From Gordonia zhenghanii (lineage in GTDB: Bacteria; Actinomycetota; Actinomycetes; Mycobacteriales; Mycobacteriaceae), in the NCBI RefSeq assembly GCF_021738965.1, contig NZ_JAKKOQ010000006.1:310001-374000 (forward strand): a stretch of 64,000 nt of DNA, in the 5' to 3' direction. The translations under genes and the position numbers were made by a program. Shown here in pieces: positions 23,993 through 31,616 of the stretch. Position 1 is the stretch's first letter. Every line of letters starts with the position of its first letter. A model generated the notes under the pieces. The model saw only the letters and a program-made list of their open reading frames with translations. It had not been told where the DNA came from and ran no database searches.

Positions 23993-24595
23993 TCAGCGGC
24001 CGACAGCCGTGAACCCGTCGCCCGGTGTGAGCACCCAATCGACGGGTACGTCGTCGTCGCCTTGCGGGACGCCCGAGTCCACGAACTCGGCGTCGTGCAC
24101 CACGGCGGCGACGGGGACGTCGATCGGCGCGAGAGTCCGGTCGTAATAGCCTGCGCCGCGGCCGAGACGCGCGCCGCTGCGATCTGCGGCCAGAGCAGGC
24201 ACCAGCACCAGCTTCGCCTGATGGACGACGTCCGGGTCCAGTCGTTGTCCGATCGGTTCCAAGAGCCCCCACCTGCGCGGCTCCAGCTGGATCTCACCGC
24301 GGTACTCACTCCACTGCAGGCGCGCCGGATCGCCTTCCGGGACGATCGGCAGCAGCACCGTCAGTCCGCGGTCGACGAGGACGTCGAGCATCGCGATACT
24401 GCCGGGCTCGGAACCGGCGGCGGCGTACGCCGCGACCACGTCGCCGTCGCCGACGTCCACCGGAAGCCGGTACAGCCATTCGGCGAGTTCGGCATTGACC
24501 TGTGCCAGCACGAACGGTGACATCGATGCCCGTGCGGCGAGGACGTCTCGACGGAGATCGTGCTTCGACCGGGAGGACGGCGTCTCGGAGGCCAT
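23993..24595 (-). CDS. 5-formyltetrahydrofolate cyclo-ligase
   Basis: 200 residues. Converts 5-formyl-THF with ATP into 5,10-methenyl-THF in one-carbon metabolism. The folate/ATP signature GARLGRGAGYYDR is exact; the N-terminal KHDLRRDVLAAR and LLPIVPEG segments also fit. ATG 24595 with AGGAAC upstream. It converges on the ruc-like gene with only 12 bases between the stops, and its start is divergent from galU by 71 bases, an arrangement matching Rv0992c/Rv0993. Confidence 0.92.
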   Translation of the reverse strand: MASETPSSRSKHDLRRDVLAARASMSPFVLAQVNAELAEWLYRLPVDVGDGDVVAAYAAAGSEPGSIAMLDVLVDRGLTVLLPIVPEGDPARLQWSEYRGEIQLEPRRWGLLEPIGQRLDPDVVHQAKLVLVPALAADRSGARLGRGAGYYDRTLAPIDVPVAAVVHDAEFVDSGVPQGDDDVPVDWVLTPGDGFTAVGR

Positions 24596-24666
24596 GGAGG
24601 TTCCTTTCAGGCGGTGCGAAGCGAGTGCTGACGATCCTGCCAGAATCCGACCGTAGACTGACGGAC

Positions 24667-25593
24667 ATGTCTGAGCACTCGACCAGATCCGAGGCAGGAG
24701 CCTTCCCTTGCATCCCGCGTACCGCGGTGGTGCCGGCGGCAGGTCTGGGAACCCGTTTCCTGCCCGCGACCAAGACGGTCCCCAAAGAGCTTCTACCGGT
24801 CGTCGACACTCCCGGGATCGAGCTGGTGGCCGAAGAGGCGAAGTCGGCGGGCGCCGAGCGGCTGCTCATCGTCACCTCGCCCGGTAAGGACGGTGTCGTC
24901 GCGCACTTCGTCGAAGACCTCGTCCTCGAGCACACTCTCGCGTCGCGCGGAAAAGAGGCGATGCTGGCGAAGGTCCGCAACGCGCCGTCGCTCCTCCAAG
25001 TCGCCTCGGTCGTTCAGGACAAGCCGCTCGGCCTGGGACATGCGATCGGGTGCGTCGAAGGCGAGCTCGCCGACGACGAGGACGCGGTCGCGGTCCTCCT
25101 TCCCGACGATCTCGTCCTGCCCGGTGGAACGCTCGACGCCATGGCCGCCGCTCGCGCGCGATTCGGGGGAAGCGTCCTCTGCGCGATCGAGGTCCCCGAT
25201 GACACGATCAGCGCGTACGGCGTGTTCGACGTTGTCGACGTCGACCCGGCTCAGCCCGACGTGAAACGGGTACGCGGCATGGTCGAGAAGCCGCCCGCGC
25301 ATCTCGCGCCGTCGAATCTCGCTGCGGCAGGCCGCTACATCCTGGACCGCAAGATCTTCGACGCGCTGCGTGAGATCGAACCGGGGGCAGGTGGGGAACT
25401 GCAGATCACTGACGCGATCGCACTGCTCATCGAGAAGGGGGAGCCGGTGCACGTCGTCGTGCACTCCGGCACACGACACGATCTCGGAAATCCGGGCGGG
25501 TACCTGAAAGCGGCCGTCGACTTCGCGCTCGACCGAGACGACTACGGTCCGGAACTGCGGCGCTGGCTGGTCGAGCGACTAGGCGTCTCCTGA
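24667..25593 (+). CDS. galU: UTP-glucose-1-phosphate uridylyltransferase
   Basis: 308 residues. Makes UDP-glucose for trehalose, glycogen and cell-wall glycans. Nucleotide-binding motif VVPAAGLGTRFLPATK (about 21-36), PKELLPVVD, GLGHAIGCVE, VEKP and GGELQITDAI are all present. ATG 24667 fits the family N-terminus. It starts a run of genes galU-glp-rimJ-glpR-like whose order equals Rv0993-Rv0996, with an 80-base gap to glp. Confidence 0.95.
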   Translation: MSEHSTRSEAGAFPCIPRTAVVPAAGLGTRFLPATKTVPKELLPVVDTPGIELVAEEAKSAGAERLLIVTSPGKDGVVAHFVEDLVLEHTLASRGKEAMLAKVRNAPSLLQVASVVQDKPLGLGHAIGCVEGELADDEDAVAVLLPDDLVLPGGTLDAMAAARARFGGSVLCAIEVPDDTISAYGVFDVVDVDPAQPDVKRVRGMVEKPPAHLAPSNLAAAGRYILDRKIFDALREIEPGAGGELQITDAIALLIEKGEPVHVVVHSGTRHDLGNPGGYLKAAVDFALDRDDYGPELRRWLVERLGVS

Positions 25594-25673
25594 CCGATTC
25601 CCGCGCGCCTGCCCGACGTGAGCGGGACGGACCATTATCCTTCAGGAACTTGAGCCCACGAGTAGGAGAGACG

Positions 25674-26978
25674 ATGCGATCGGTCGAGGATCATCTGAGC
25701 CTCGTGACTGCGTCAGTGGTGGCCCCCCGACCGATCCAGGTCGCGATCTCCGAGGCGCAGGGCCTGCTGTGCGCGGAAGAAGTCGTCACGACTGACCCTT
25801 TGCCCGGATTCGACCAGGCGGCGGTCGACGGATACGCCGTGCGCGCCGTCGACGTCACGCTCGCCGGAGGGCAGGCTCCGGACGACACGTCGGCGCTCGC
25901 CGACCAGCCAGTGGACGTCTCCGTCCTCGCTGACACCGACCGACTCGTCGTGCATCTGCCCGTCGTCGGCGAGGTGACCCCGGGGTCACGGACGCCGACG
26001 CGTCTGCAGCCCGGACAGGCCGTCCGCGTCGAGACGGGGGCTCCGCTCCCCACGCTCGCCGACGCAGTGGTCCCGCACCGGTGGACAGACGGCGGCGGAG
26101 ACCGCGTGATGATCGGGCACGACGTGGAGAGCGGCGACTACGTTCGCCGTACCGGCGACGACGTCCAGCCGGGCGACGTCGCGGTCCGCACGGGCACCGT
26201 GATCGGCTCCGCGCAGGTCGGATTGCTCGCGGCCGTCGGACGTGCACGAGTGCTCGTCCATCCGCGTCCGCGCGTCGCAGTGATCGCGGTCGGCAGTGAG
26301 CTCGTCGACATCGACCGAGATCCGGGCCCCGGCCAGGTCTTCGACGTCAACACCTACGCGCTGGCCGCTGCCGCGCGCGACGCCGGAGCTGAGGTCCATC
26401 GGGTCGGAATCGCCGAACGCGACGCCGATCGACTCCGAGAAGTAGTCGAAGCACAACTGATCCGGTCGGAGATCGTGGTGATCTGCGGAGCCGTCGGCGG
26501 CGTCGCATCCCGCATGATCACCGAGGCGGTCGCCGACCTCGGCGAACTCGAGGTGGGACGGGTCGGTATGCACCCGGGTTCGGTGCAGGGCTTCGGTCGG
26601 CTCGGCCGCGACGAGATTCCGACGTTCCTGCTGCCTGCGAACCCGGTCAGTGCGCTCGTCACGTTCGAAGTGATGGTGCGTCCGCTCATCCGGATCGCGC
26701 TCGGCAAACGTCAGCCGATGCGCCGCACGGTGACGGCACGCTCGATCGGTCCGATCGCGTCCGTCGAAGGCAGGCGCGGCTACCTGCGCGGCCAGTTGAT
26801 GCGCGATGAGCGGTCCGGCGACTACCTCGTGCAGGTGATCGGCGAGTCCGAGTCCGGAGCATCGCATCTCCTGGCCGAACTCGCCGAAGCGAACTGCCTG
26901 ATCGTGGTGCCCGAGGACGTCGAGGACGTGCAGACCGGCGACCGCGTCGAAGTCGCATTCCTCGCCGAGCGCGGCTGA
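25674..26978 (+). CDS. glp: Gephyrin-like molybdotransferase homolog Glp (MoeA1)
   Basis: 434 residues with MoeA domain order: N-terminal domains with PGFDQAAVDGYAVR and VETGAPLPTLADAVV, central MoCF domain (VAVIAVGSELVDID, GQVFDVNTY), and C-terminal MoeA domain IV. The MoCF catalytic motif usually reading GGVSVG is CGAVGGVAS here, so classical molybdenum insertion is doubtful. In Corynebacterium glutamicum this MoeA paralogue (Glp) was shown to act in the FtsZ divisome with a membrane receptor, GlpR. A GlpR-like gene lies two genes downstream. ATG 25674 has AGGAG seven bases upstream. Confidence 0.88.
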   Translation: MRSVEDHLSLVTASVVAPRPIQVAISEAQGLLCAEEVVTTDPLPGFDQAAVDGYAVRAVDVTLAGGQAPDDTSALADQPVDVSVLADTDRLVVHLPVVGEVTPGSRTPTRLQPGQAVRVETGAPLPTLADAVVPHRWTDGGGDRVMIGHDVESGDYVRRTGDDVQPGDVAVRTGTVIGSAQVGLLAAVGRARVLVHPRPRVAVIAVGSELVDIDRDPGPGQVFDVNTYALAAAARDAGAEVHRVGIAERDADRLREVVEAQLIRSEIVVICGAVGGVASRMITEAVADLGELEVGRVGMHPGSVQGFGRLGRDEIPTFLLPANPVSALVTFEVMVRPLIRIALGKRQPMRRTVTARSIGPIASVEGRRGYLRGQLMRDERSGDYLVQVIGESESGASHLLAELAEANCLIVVPEDVEDVQTGDRVEVAFLAERG

Positions 26979-26982
26979 GTCT

Positions 26983-27639
26983 GTGTTCGGATGGCTCGTC
27001 GACTCGTCGACGTCTCCGGGATGGCCTGCGACGCTGGGGCCCGTCCGCGTGCCTGCCGGGGCAGTGACGTTGCGGCCGGTGCGAATGCGTGACGGAGCCA
27101 CGTGGAGTCGGCTGCGGATCCGCAATCAGAACGAACTGCTGCCGTGGGAGCCGACGGGGGTCGGGCAATGGGACCGTCGACATCATCGGTCGATGTGGCG
27201 GCCGTTGCACTCGGTCCTCAGACGCGAGGCCAAGCACGGTGTGATGTTGCCGTTCGTGATCGAACTCGACGGGGAGTACGTCGGGCAGTTGACGATCGGC
27301 AACATTCAGCGCGGCGCGGTGTGCAGCGCGTGGATCGGTTACTGGGTGGACAAAGACCACACCGGTCAGGGCGTCGCCGCAGCATCGGCGGCACTCGCTG
27401 TCGACCACTGCTTCGGCCCGGTGGGACTGCACCGATTGGAGGCGACGGTCCAGCCGGCGAACGGAGCGTCGCAGGCGGTGCTTCGTCGTGTCGGGTTCCG
27501 GGACGAGGGTCTACTCAAACGCTATATGGACGTCAACTCGCGGTGGCGGGATCACCTGCTGTTCGGTCTCACGGTGGAAGAGGTCGACGGCAGCGTGGTC
27601 GACGCATTGGTGCGTGCGGGACGCGCGACGGCGCCCTGA
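26983..27639 (+). CDS. rimJ: RimJ-like GNAT N-acetyltransferase
   Basis: 218 residues, GNAT fold. Segments PGWPATLGPVRVPAGAVTLR, WIGYWVDKDHTGQGVAAAS (acetyl-CoA loop, the Q/RxxGxG/A type) and GLHRLEATVQPANGASQAVL are all close to Rv0995. RimJ acetylates the N-terminus of ribosomal protein S5 in E. coli; the substrate in actinobacteria is not settled. GTG 26983 is four bases after the glp stop, so the two are co-transcribed. A 120-base gap with an inverted repeat separates it from the next gene. Confidence 0.85.
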   Translation: MFGWLVDSSTSPGWPATLGPVRVPAGAVTLRPVRMRDGATWSRLRIRNQNELLPWEPTGVGQWDRRHHRSMWRPLHSVLRREAKHGVMLPFVIELDGEYVGQLTIGNIQRGAVCSAWIGYWVDKDHTGQGVAAASAALAVDHCFGPVGLHRLEATVQPANGASQAVLRRVGFRDEGLLKRYMDVNSRWRDHLLFGLTVEEVDGSVVDALVRAGRATAP

Positions 27640-27697
27640 CTTCGCGGCGACCTGTGAGTTCGATGTCTGTGCGGCGCGCCTGACCGAACCAAAGCCT

Positions 27698-27754
27698 GTG
27701 CCTCCCTAGGGTGTTGGTTGGAGACTCGTCACTCGACTCGGAGAAGGGAGGCAC
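27698..27754 (+). promoter_or_regulatory. Inverted repeat covering the ribosome site of the glpR-like gene
   Basis: GTGCCTCCC (27698-27706) is the exact complement of GGGAGGCAC (27746-27754), which includes the GGGAGG ribosome-binding sequence of the gene starting at 27760. In RNA the pairing would close a 39-base loop and could hide the ribosome site. Confidence 0.5.
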
Positions 27755-27759
27755 CCGAC

Positions 27760-29025
27760 ATGCCTAATTCAGTGCTCTGGGTGTTCCTCATCGTGGTCTG
27801 GCTGTTCGTTCTGGTGCCGATGGTGCTGCGCGGGCGACCGGCCGCGCGCACATCGTCCAAGGCTGCCGCGCAGACCCGCGTCGTCCATCGCGGCGGCAGT
27901 CGCAGTGCGGCGTCCCGTCGTGCCGCTAGCGTCGCGCGGGCCGAGCGGGCGGCCGCAGCGGCGAAACGAGCGGCCGAGCGCCGGGCGACCGAAGCTGCCG
28001 AGGCTGAGTCCTCAGACGAGTCGGTCGACGAAGACGAGACAGTCGATGCTGACGAAGTCACCGCGGATGCGCCTACGGTCCAGGTGACGAAGATCGAGGC
28101 CGCGAAGGTCGAGGCCGAGCCGATCGACGACGAGGCTGTCGAGATCGAGGCGGAGATCGTCGAGGACGATGAGCCGAGTGAGTCGTCCACAGTCCTGCGT
28201 GCCGACGTCGAGAGCGCGGTCGAGGTCACCGACGTCTTGGACATCGTGGACGTCGAAGTCGTCGATCTCGACGAGGCGCAGGCGTCCCGAGTGGATCCGC
28301 TCGGGACGGATGACTCGGATGCAGACGGTGACCTCCAGGACGACGCAGACGGTGACCTCCAGGACGACGCAGACGAGGACCTCTACGACGAATACGAGGA
28401 TGACGACCTCGAGGACGAGTACGAGGCCGACAGCGAGTTCGAGATCCTCGACGAGGCCGAAGACGACGAAGACGACGATGACGACACTGTCACCGATGAG
28501 ACAGACGTTGACGAGGCCGATGAGGAGCCGTCGGCGCCGCAGCCGAAGCCGCGTGAGCTGCGCGGCCGCGGCGGGTTGGCGCCCGGGCACGTCCAGGAGC
28601 GTGAGGAAGCGGCGTACCGCGAGCGTCGCCGGGTCTTGGCAGGTCTGACGTTGCTGACGCTCGTCGCCGTCGTGTCCGCTTTCTTCGTCCAGCCGCTCGG
28701 GTACGTCCTGGCGGCCGCGATGGTGGTCGTCTTCGCCGCGTACCTGGTGTTCCTGCGGCGGGCGGTGCGCGCCGAGCACGCGCGGCACGCGCAGCGGATG
28801 GCGCGCCAGCGCCGACGTCAGGCTGAGCAGGCACGGATCGAACGTGAGCAGGCCGAGCCGCTGTACGTGGCTCCGCCTGCGCGTCTGCGTCGACCGGGCG
28901 GCGCGATCGTCTTGGAGATCGACGACGAGGACCCGGCGTTTGACCATCTGCCGACGTACGACTTCGGCGCGGCGCGCGGATACGACACGGAGTTCGACGA
29001 TACCGAGCACCGCACAGCCGTCTGA
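27760..29025 (+). CDS. GlpR-like membrane protein with long acidic linker
   Basis: 421 residues. An N-terminal membrane helix (SVLWVFLIVVWLFVLVPMVL) is followed by a basic Ala/Arg stretch, then about 170 very acidic residues, two adjacent membrane helices near residues 290-335 (LAGLTLLTLVAVVSAFFV, YVLAAAMVVVFAAYLVFL) and a basic, then acidic, cytoplasmic end. The acidic part has two exact 24-base DNA repeats (28321-28344, 28345-28368). Position matches Rv0996 and the receptor GlpR of C. glutamicum, which tethers Glp at the septum; that equivalence is inference. ATG 27760 has AAGGGAGG upstream. Confidence 0.75.
   Translation: MPNSVLWVFLIVVWLFVLVPMVLRGRPAARTSSKAAAQTRVVHRGGSRSAASRRAASVARAERAAAAAKRAAERRATEAAEAESSDESVDEDETVDADEVTADAPTVQVTKIEAAKVEAEPIDDEAVEIEAEIVEDDEPSESSTVLRADVESAVEVTDVLDIVDVEVVDLDEAQASRVDPLGTDDSDADGDLQDDADGDLQDDADEDLYDEYEDDDLEDEYEADSEFEILDEAEDDEDDDDDTVTDETDVDEADEEPSAPQPKPRELRGRGGLAPGHVQEREEAAYRERRRVLAGLTLLTLVAVVSAFFVQPLGYVLAAAMVVVFAAYLVFLRRAVRAEHARHAQRMARQRRRQAEQARIEREQAEPLYVAPPARLRRPGGAIVLEIDDEDPAFDHLPTYDFGAARGYDTEFDDTEHRTAV
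28321..28392 (+). repeat. 24-bp tandem repeat inside the glpR-like gene
   Basis: Two exact 24-base units (28321-28344, 28345-28368) and a degenerate third (28369-28392) encode ADGDLQDD-type acidic repeats. Likely to vary in number between strains. Confidence 0.85.
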
Positions 29026-29042
29026 TCTGGAACTGTGTAGCC

Positions 29043-29225
29043 ATGAGCGAATCAGACGAGTGGTACTACAAGATCTCGACCGGCGAAGTGACGCGCGGCA
29101 AGGGTGCGAGCGTCTTCGACCGGATGGGTCCTTACCCGGACGAGGCGACGGCGCGGAACGCGCTGGAGATCGCGGCAGCACGTAACGCTACGGCGGACGA
29201 GCGAGACCGCGCAGAGGACGACTGA
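29043..29225 (+). CDS. Small SPOR-like conserved protein
   Basis: 60 residues: EWYYKISTGEVTRGKGASVF, DRMGPYPDEATARNALEIAA and an acidic, charged end. The WYY...G.YP...A pattern recalls half of a SPOR (peptidoglycan-binding) repeat and is found as a stand-alone small protein in many actinobacteria; function unknown. No signal peptide, so it should be cytosolic. It is 17 bases after the glpR-like gene and likely in the same operon. Confidence 0.75.
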   Translation: MSESDEWYYKISTGEVTRGKGASVFDRMGPYPDEATARNALEIAAARNATADERDRAEDD

Positions 29226-29242
29226 CCCCGTATTCTGACGGC

Positions 29243-29956
29243 ATGGCTCTCGCTGACACTCAATTGATCGACGTCTTGAATGGAACGGTCGACGCGGTCG
29301 ACGGCGTCCTGCACCTTCTCGCCGACCCGTTGAGCCTCAAACAACGCGACGACGAGGACTGCGGCGCGGCCAGCGCCGCGGCGTGGGCGCTCGATTCGGC
29401 ACGCTGGCCGGGAACTGAATCGTGGGGCGAACTGAGCGTCGACGATCGCGTCGACTGGTGGGTCAGCCGGATCGGCTCGGTCGCGACCGCAGGGGTGGCG
29501 TTCCCCGGAGTGTTCGGCGTCTGGTCGCGGGCGTTGCCGTTGAGCAATTGGCTCGCCTACGCCGACCACGCGCTCATCCTGCGGGCCGTCACCCGCGAGT
29601 ACGGGGTCACCTCCAAGGCGGTCGGCGTCACCATGCTCGCTGAGATCCTCTTCGGCCGTGACGTGTCCGAACTCGTCGCCGGTGTCGACGACGAGGCGCC
29701 GTCGGACGGCGCCGCCGACGCGGACGAGGGCGGCGTCGTCGAGCGGACGTGGCGGATCGGCACCACCCTGTACGAGTTGTCGAAGTCGTTGGACTCGCGA
29801 CCGGAGATGCCGCGCGTCATTAGCTGGGGAACGTGGATCCCGTTCCTCGGCGGCCCGCTCACGTACATCGGCGAACGCATCGCGCTGCACCGCGCGGTCG
29901 GCCAAGCCAAGAAGTGGGTCGAGGCCCGCCCCGGCACGGTGACCGGGAATAGGTGA
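29243..29956 (+). CDS. Hypothetical protein
   Basis: 237 residues; I do not recognise a family. The N-terminal helix LIDVLNGTVDAVDGVLHLLA is amphipathic; a moderately hydrophobic stretch lies at VATAGVAFPGVFGVWSRALP and another at WGTWIPFLGGPLTYIGERIA. The latter could be a membrane-associated hairpin. A short acidic insert (DDEAPSDGAADADEGG) lies in the middle. It begins 17 bases after the SPOR-like gene, so it may belong to the galU-glp-glpR-like unit. Codon use is like its neighbours. Confidence 0.65.
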   Translation: MALADTQLIDVLNGTVDAVDGVLHLLADPLSLKQRDDEDCGAASAAAWALDSARWPGTESWGELSVDDRVDWWVSRIGSVATAGVAFPGVFGVWSRALPLSNWLAYADHALILRAVTREYGVTSKAVGVTMLAEILFGRDVSELVAGVDDEAPSDGAADADEGGVVERTWRIGTTLYELSKSLDSRPEMPRVISWGTWIPFLGGPLTYIGERIALHRAVGQAKKWVEARPGTVTGNR

Positions 29957-30003
29957 CCGAAAAGCCGTCTCACCAGGTTCGACGCACCGCGTTTGATGGT
30001 GCA

Positions 30004-30081
30004 GGACAAAATATTCGGCCATCGACTCGCATTGCTGCGAGATTCATGGGATAGTAGTGATGCGGAGGACAGATTTTGTCC
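30004..30081 (+). promoter_or_regulatory. Complementary 9-mers upstream of the cold-shock gene
   Basis: GGACAAAAT (30004-30012) and ATTTTGTCC (30073-30081) are perfect complements 60 bases apart, in an AT-richer stretch before the csp gene. If both are transcribed they could fold into a cold-sensitive leader; the transcription start is not known. Confidence 0.4.
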
Positions 30082-30112
30082 CCGCGATCTCTGAAGAAAG
30101 CAGTAACACAGC

Positions 30113-30316
30113 ATGGCACAAGGAACCGTCAAGTGGTTCAACGGCGAAAAGGGCTTCGGCTTTATCGCTCCCGACTCCGGTAGTGCGGACGTTTTCGTCC
30201 ACTACTCCTCGATCTCGGGTAGCGGATTCCGCAACCTGGAGGAGAACCAGCGCGTCGAGTTCGAAACCGAGCAGGGCCCCAAGGGCCCGCAGGCGATGAA
30301 CGTCACCGCGGTCTGA
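30113..30316 (+). CDS. csp: Cold-shock protein, CspA family
   Basis: 67-residue OB-fold RNA chaperone: [20 protein letters not shown] holds RNP1 (KGFGFI), VFVHYSSI is RNP2, and [16 protein letters not shown] closes the barrel. It binds single-stranded RNA and DNA and melts structures in the cold. A 156-base leader precedes it, with AAGAAAGC ahead of ATG as a weak ribosome site. A textbook terminator follows 14 bases after the stop, so it is a single-gene unit. Confidence 0.96.
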   Translation: MAQGTVKWFNGEKGFGFIAPDSGSADVFVHYSSISGSGFRNLEENQRVEFETEQGPKGPQAMNVTAV

Positions 30317-30330
30317 CACAGACTTAGGAT

Positions 30331-30369
30331 CCGCCCCGCACTCGAAAGAGTGCGGGGCGGTTCTTTTTT
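30331..30369 (+). terminator. Rho-independent terminator of csp
   Basis: CCGCCCCGCACTC (30331-30343), GAAA loop, GAGTGCGGGGCGG (30348-30360), then TTCTTTTTT. A 13-bp stem with T-tract. Confidence 0.96.
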
Positions 30370-30385
30370 GTCTCTCATTCGTCGT

Positions 30386-30907
30386 TCAGGGGCCGGCGAC
30401 CCATGTGTCGCCGTCGCACATGATCGCTTTGCCGGACGGGTTCTGGGCCACACGGTCGACCGACGAGCCACACGGATCTCCGATCGAGTGCACAGTGCCG
30501 TCGTTCTCGGCATGGCCGACCCAGACGTATCCGCCGTCGGCGCCCAGGTAGTTGCAGACGAGGTCCTGACCGTCCGCGGACGTCGCGAACGTGCGCGCCT
30601 CAGACGCCAGGCACGGGCCGCCTGAAATCGGATTCGAGGCGGTGGGTTCGGGCACGACTTCCTCAGTCGTCACGGCCGGGGCACTAGGGACGGTCGGGTC
30701 GCTGGGGACGATCGCCGCCGACTGTGTCGTGGTCTGCGGCGGCGGGGTGTCGGTGGCCGTCACCAGGCTCGTCGTCGGGTCAGTCGTCTCATCGTTGAAG
30801 CTGTGTCGATCGTTGAAGATGAGCGCCACCACGACCGCGACAGCGACGAGAAGGATCACGGCGATCACCGCGAGTATCCAGGTCACTCTCGCGGCTGACG
30901 ACTTCAT
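30386..30907 (-). CDS. Membrane-anchored exported protein, Thr/Pro linker
   Basis: 173 residues: short basic N-terminus, one membrane helix (WILAVIAVILLVAVAVVVAL), an extracytoplasmic Thr/Pro/Ser/Val-rich linker (about 45-105) and a C-terminal domain of about 65 residues with four cysteines (GGPCLASE, LVCNYL, GDPCGS, IMCDGD) and several Trp/Gly, suited to two disulfides. No family recognised; the C-terminal domain (VWVGHAENDGTVHSIGDPCG) resembles short domains repeated in mycobacterial exported proteins. ATG 30907 is preferred to an upstream start at 30961 because it begins just before the basic-hydrophobic anchor. Confidence 0.7.
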   Translation of the reverse strand: MKSSAARVTWILAVIAVILLVAVAVVVALIFNDRHSFNDETTDPTTSLVTATDTPPPQTTTQSAAIVPSDPTVPSAPAVTTEEVVPEPTASNPISGGPCLASEARTFATSADGQDLVCNYLGADGGYVWVGHAENDGTVHSIGDPCGSSVDRVAQNPSGKAIMCDGDTWVAGP

Positions 30908-30996
30908 GGCGAATGCTCTTCTCTCCGAATGCCTGGGTGGATCGTAGAACATCGACAGCACGGATGTCGCCGAAGGCTAGGCGGAGAATGAGAAAA

Positions 30997-31030
30997 GTCC
31001 AGGTCAGCGGAGATATCCGCTGACCTGGAC
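30997..31030 (-). terminator. Terminator of tRNA-Ala
   Basis: Bases 30997-31011 and 31016-31030 form a perfect 15-bp stem with a GATA/TATC loop. On the minus strand it is followed by TTTTCTC, ten bases after the tRNA 3' end. Confidence 0.9.
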
Positions 31031-31039
31031 TGTGTTCTG

Positions 31040-31112
31040 TGGAGCTAGGGAGAATCGAACTCCCGACCTACTCGATGCGAACGAGTCGCGCTACCAACTG
31101 CGCCATAGCCCC
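31040..31112 (-). tRNA. tRNA-Ala (anticodon CGC)
   Basis: 73 bases on the minus strand. The acceptor stem GGGGCTA pairs with TAGCTCC (one G-U), D-loop GCGCAGTTGGTAGCGC, anticodon stem ACTCG/CGAGT with loop TTCGCAT giving anticodon CGC (reads GCG), and T-arm GGGAGTTCGATTCTCCC. Discriminator A; CCA is not encoded. A TATAGT on the minus strand (31145-31140) may be its -10 box. Confidence 0.96.
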
Positions 31113-31169
31113 GGGTGTCACCGAGGTGAACCGTTGTCCACTATAACAGCGACGTAGAGTGGCTGTGGT

Positions 31170-31198
31170 GCCCGGGTCGCGTCCCATGCGACCCGGGC
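31170..31198 (-). terminator. Hairpin after the 28-codon gene
   Basis: GCCCGGGTCGC (31170-31180) pairs perfectly with GCGACCCGGGC (31188-31198) over seven bases, 17 bases past the stop of the small gene on the minus strand. Confidence 0.7.
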
Positions 31199-31215
31199 GC
31201 CCACCGCGACTCGGA

Positions 31216-31302
31216 CTATCCGCCGAAGCTGAAGGCGATCGACAGCAGGTCGCCGCCGAAGACGGTGAAGTCGTTGAAGAACTGGGTGAGTGCGGGGAAC
31301 AT
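31216..31302 (-). CDS. 28-residue hydrophobic microprotein
   Basis: A short gene below common length cut-offs. It reads ATG...TAG for 28 residues: MFPALTQFFNDFTVF then GGDLLSIAFSFGG, with six Phe, two Asp and no Lys or Arg. GAGAGG lies six bases before ATG, and a perfect hairpin follows the stop, giving it the look of a complete transcription unit between tRNA-Ala and a 314-base gap. Net charge is negative and the middle is amphipathic, as in tiny mycolata channel proteins (PorA/PorH type) or membrane-active peptides; that comparison is only by style. Function unknown. Confidence 0.6.
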   Translation of the reverse strand: MFPALTQFFNDFTVFGGDLLSIAFSFGG

Positions 31303-31616
31303 GATTGACCTCTCGTTGGGATGAATCGCATCGCTTGATGCGCTCAAATCGTTACACAAGGGTCGGCTAACTTCAGTCGTCGTCCGCGTACTTCACAAAG
31401 CTCACGACGAGGTGTGGGCGGTCACTTCCGGCCAGGGCCTGCTATTGGTCGGCCACGGTGACCTCACGCTATGCGCGACGGCGAATCAGTTGCGAGATTG
31501 CTGTGAAATAGCCGGAAATCCGCTGTTCACCTGATGCCATCCGGCGGTAACCTTTGCGAGCCACCGCGAGTCTCGATCGGGAGTCGAGGGTTAGTGCGAG
31601 GCGAGGGTGCATGCCG
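31303..31616. other. 314-base gap with little recognisable content
   Basis: Lower in GC than the genes around it. It should hold the promoter of the 28-codon gene at its left end (GAGAGG at about 31309-31314 is the ribosome site), but I could not fix a -10/-35 pair. GTGAA...TTCAC, a weak inverted repeat, lies around 31502-31530. No convincing gene on either strand. Confidence 0.5.
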
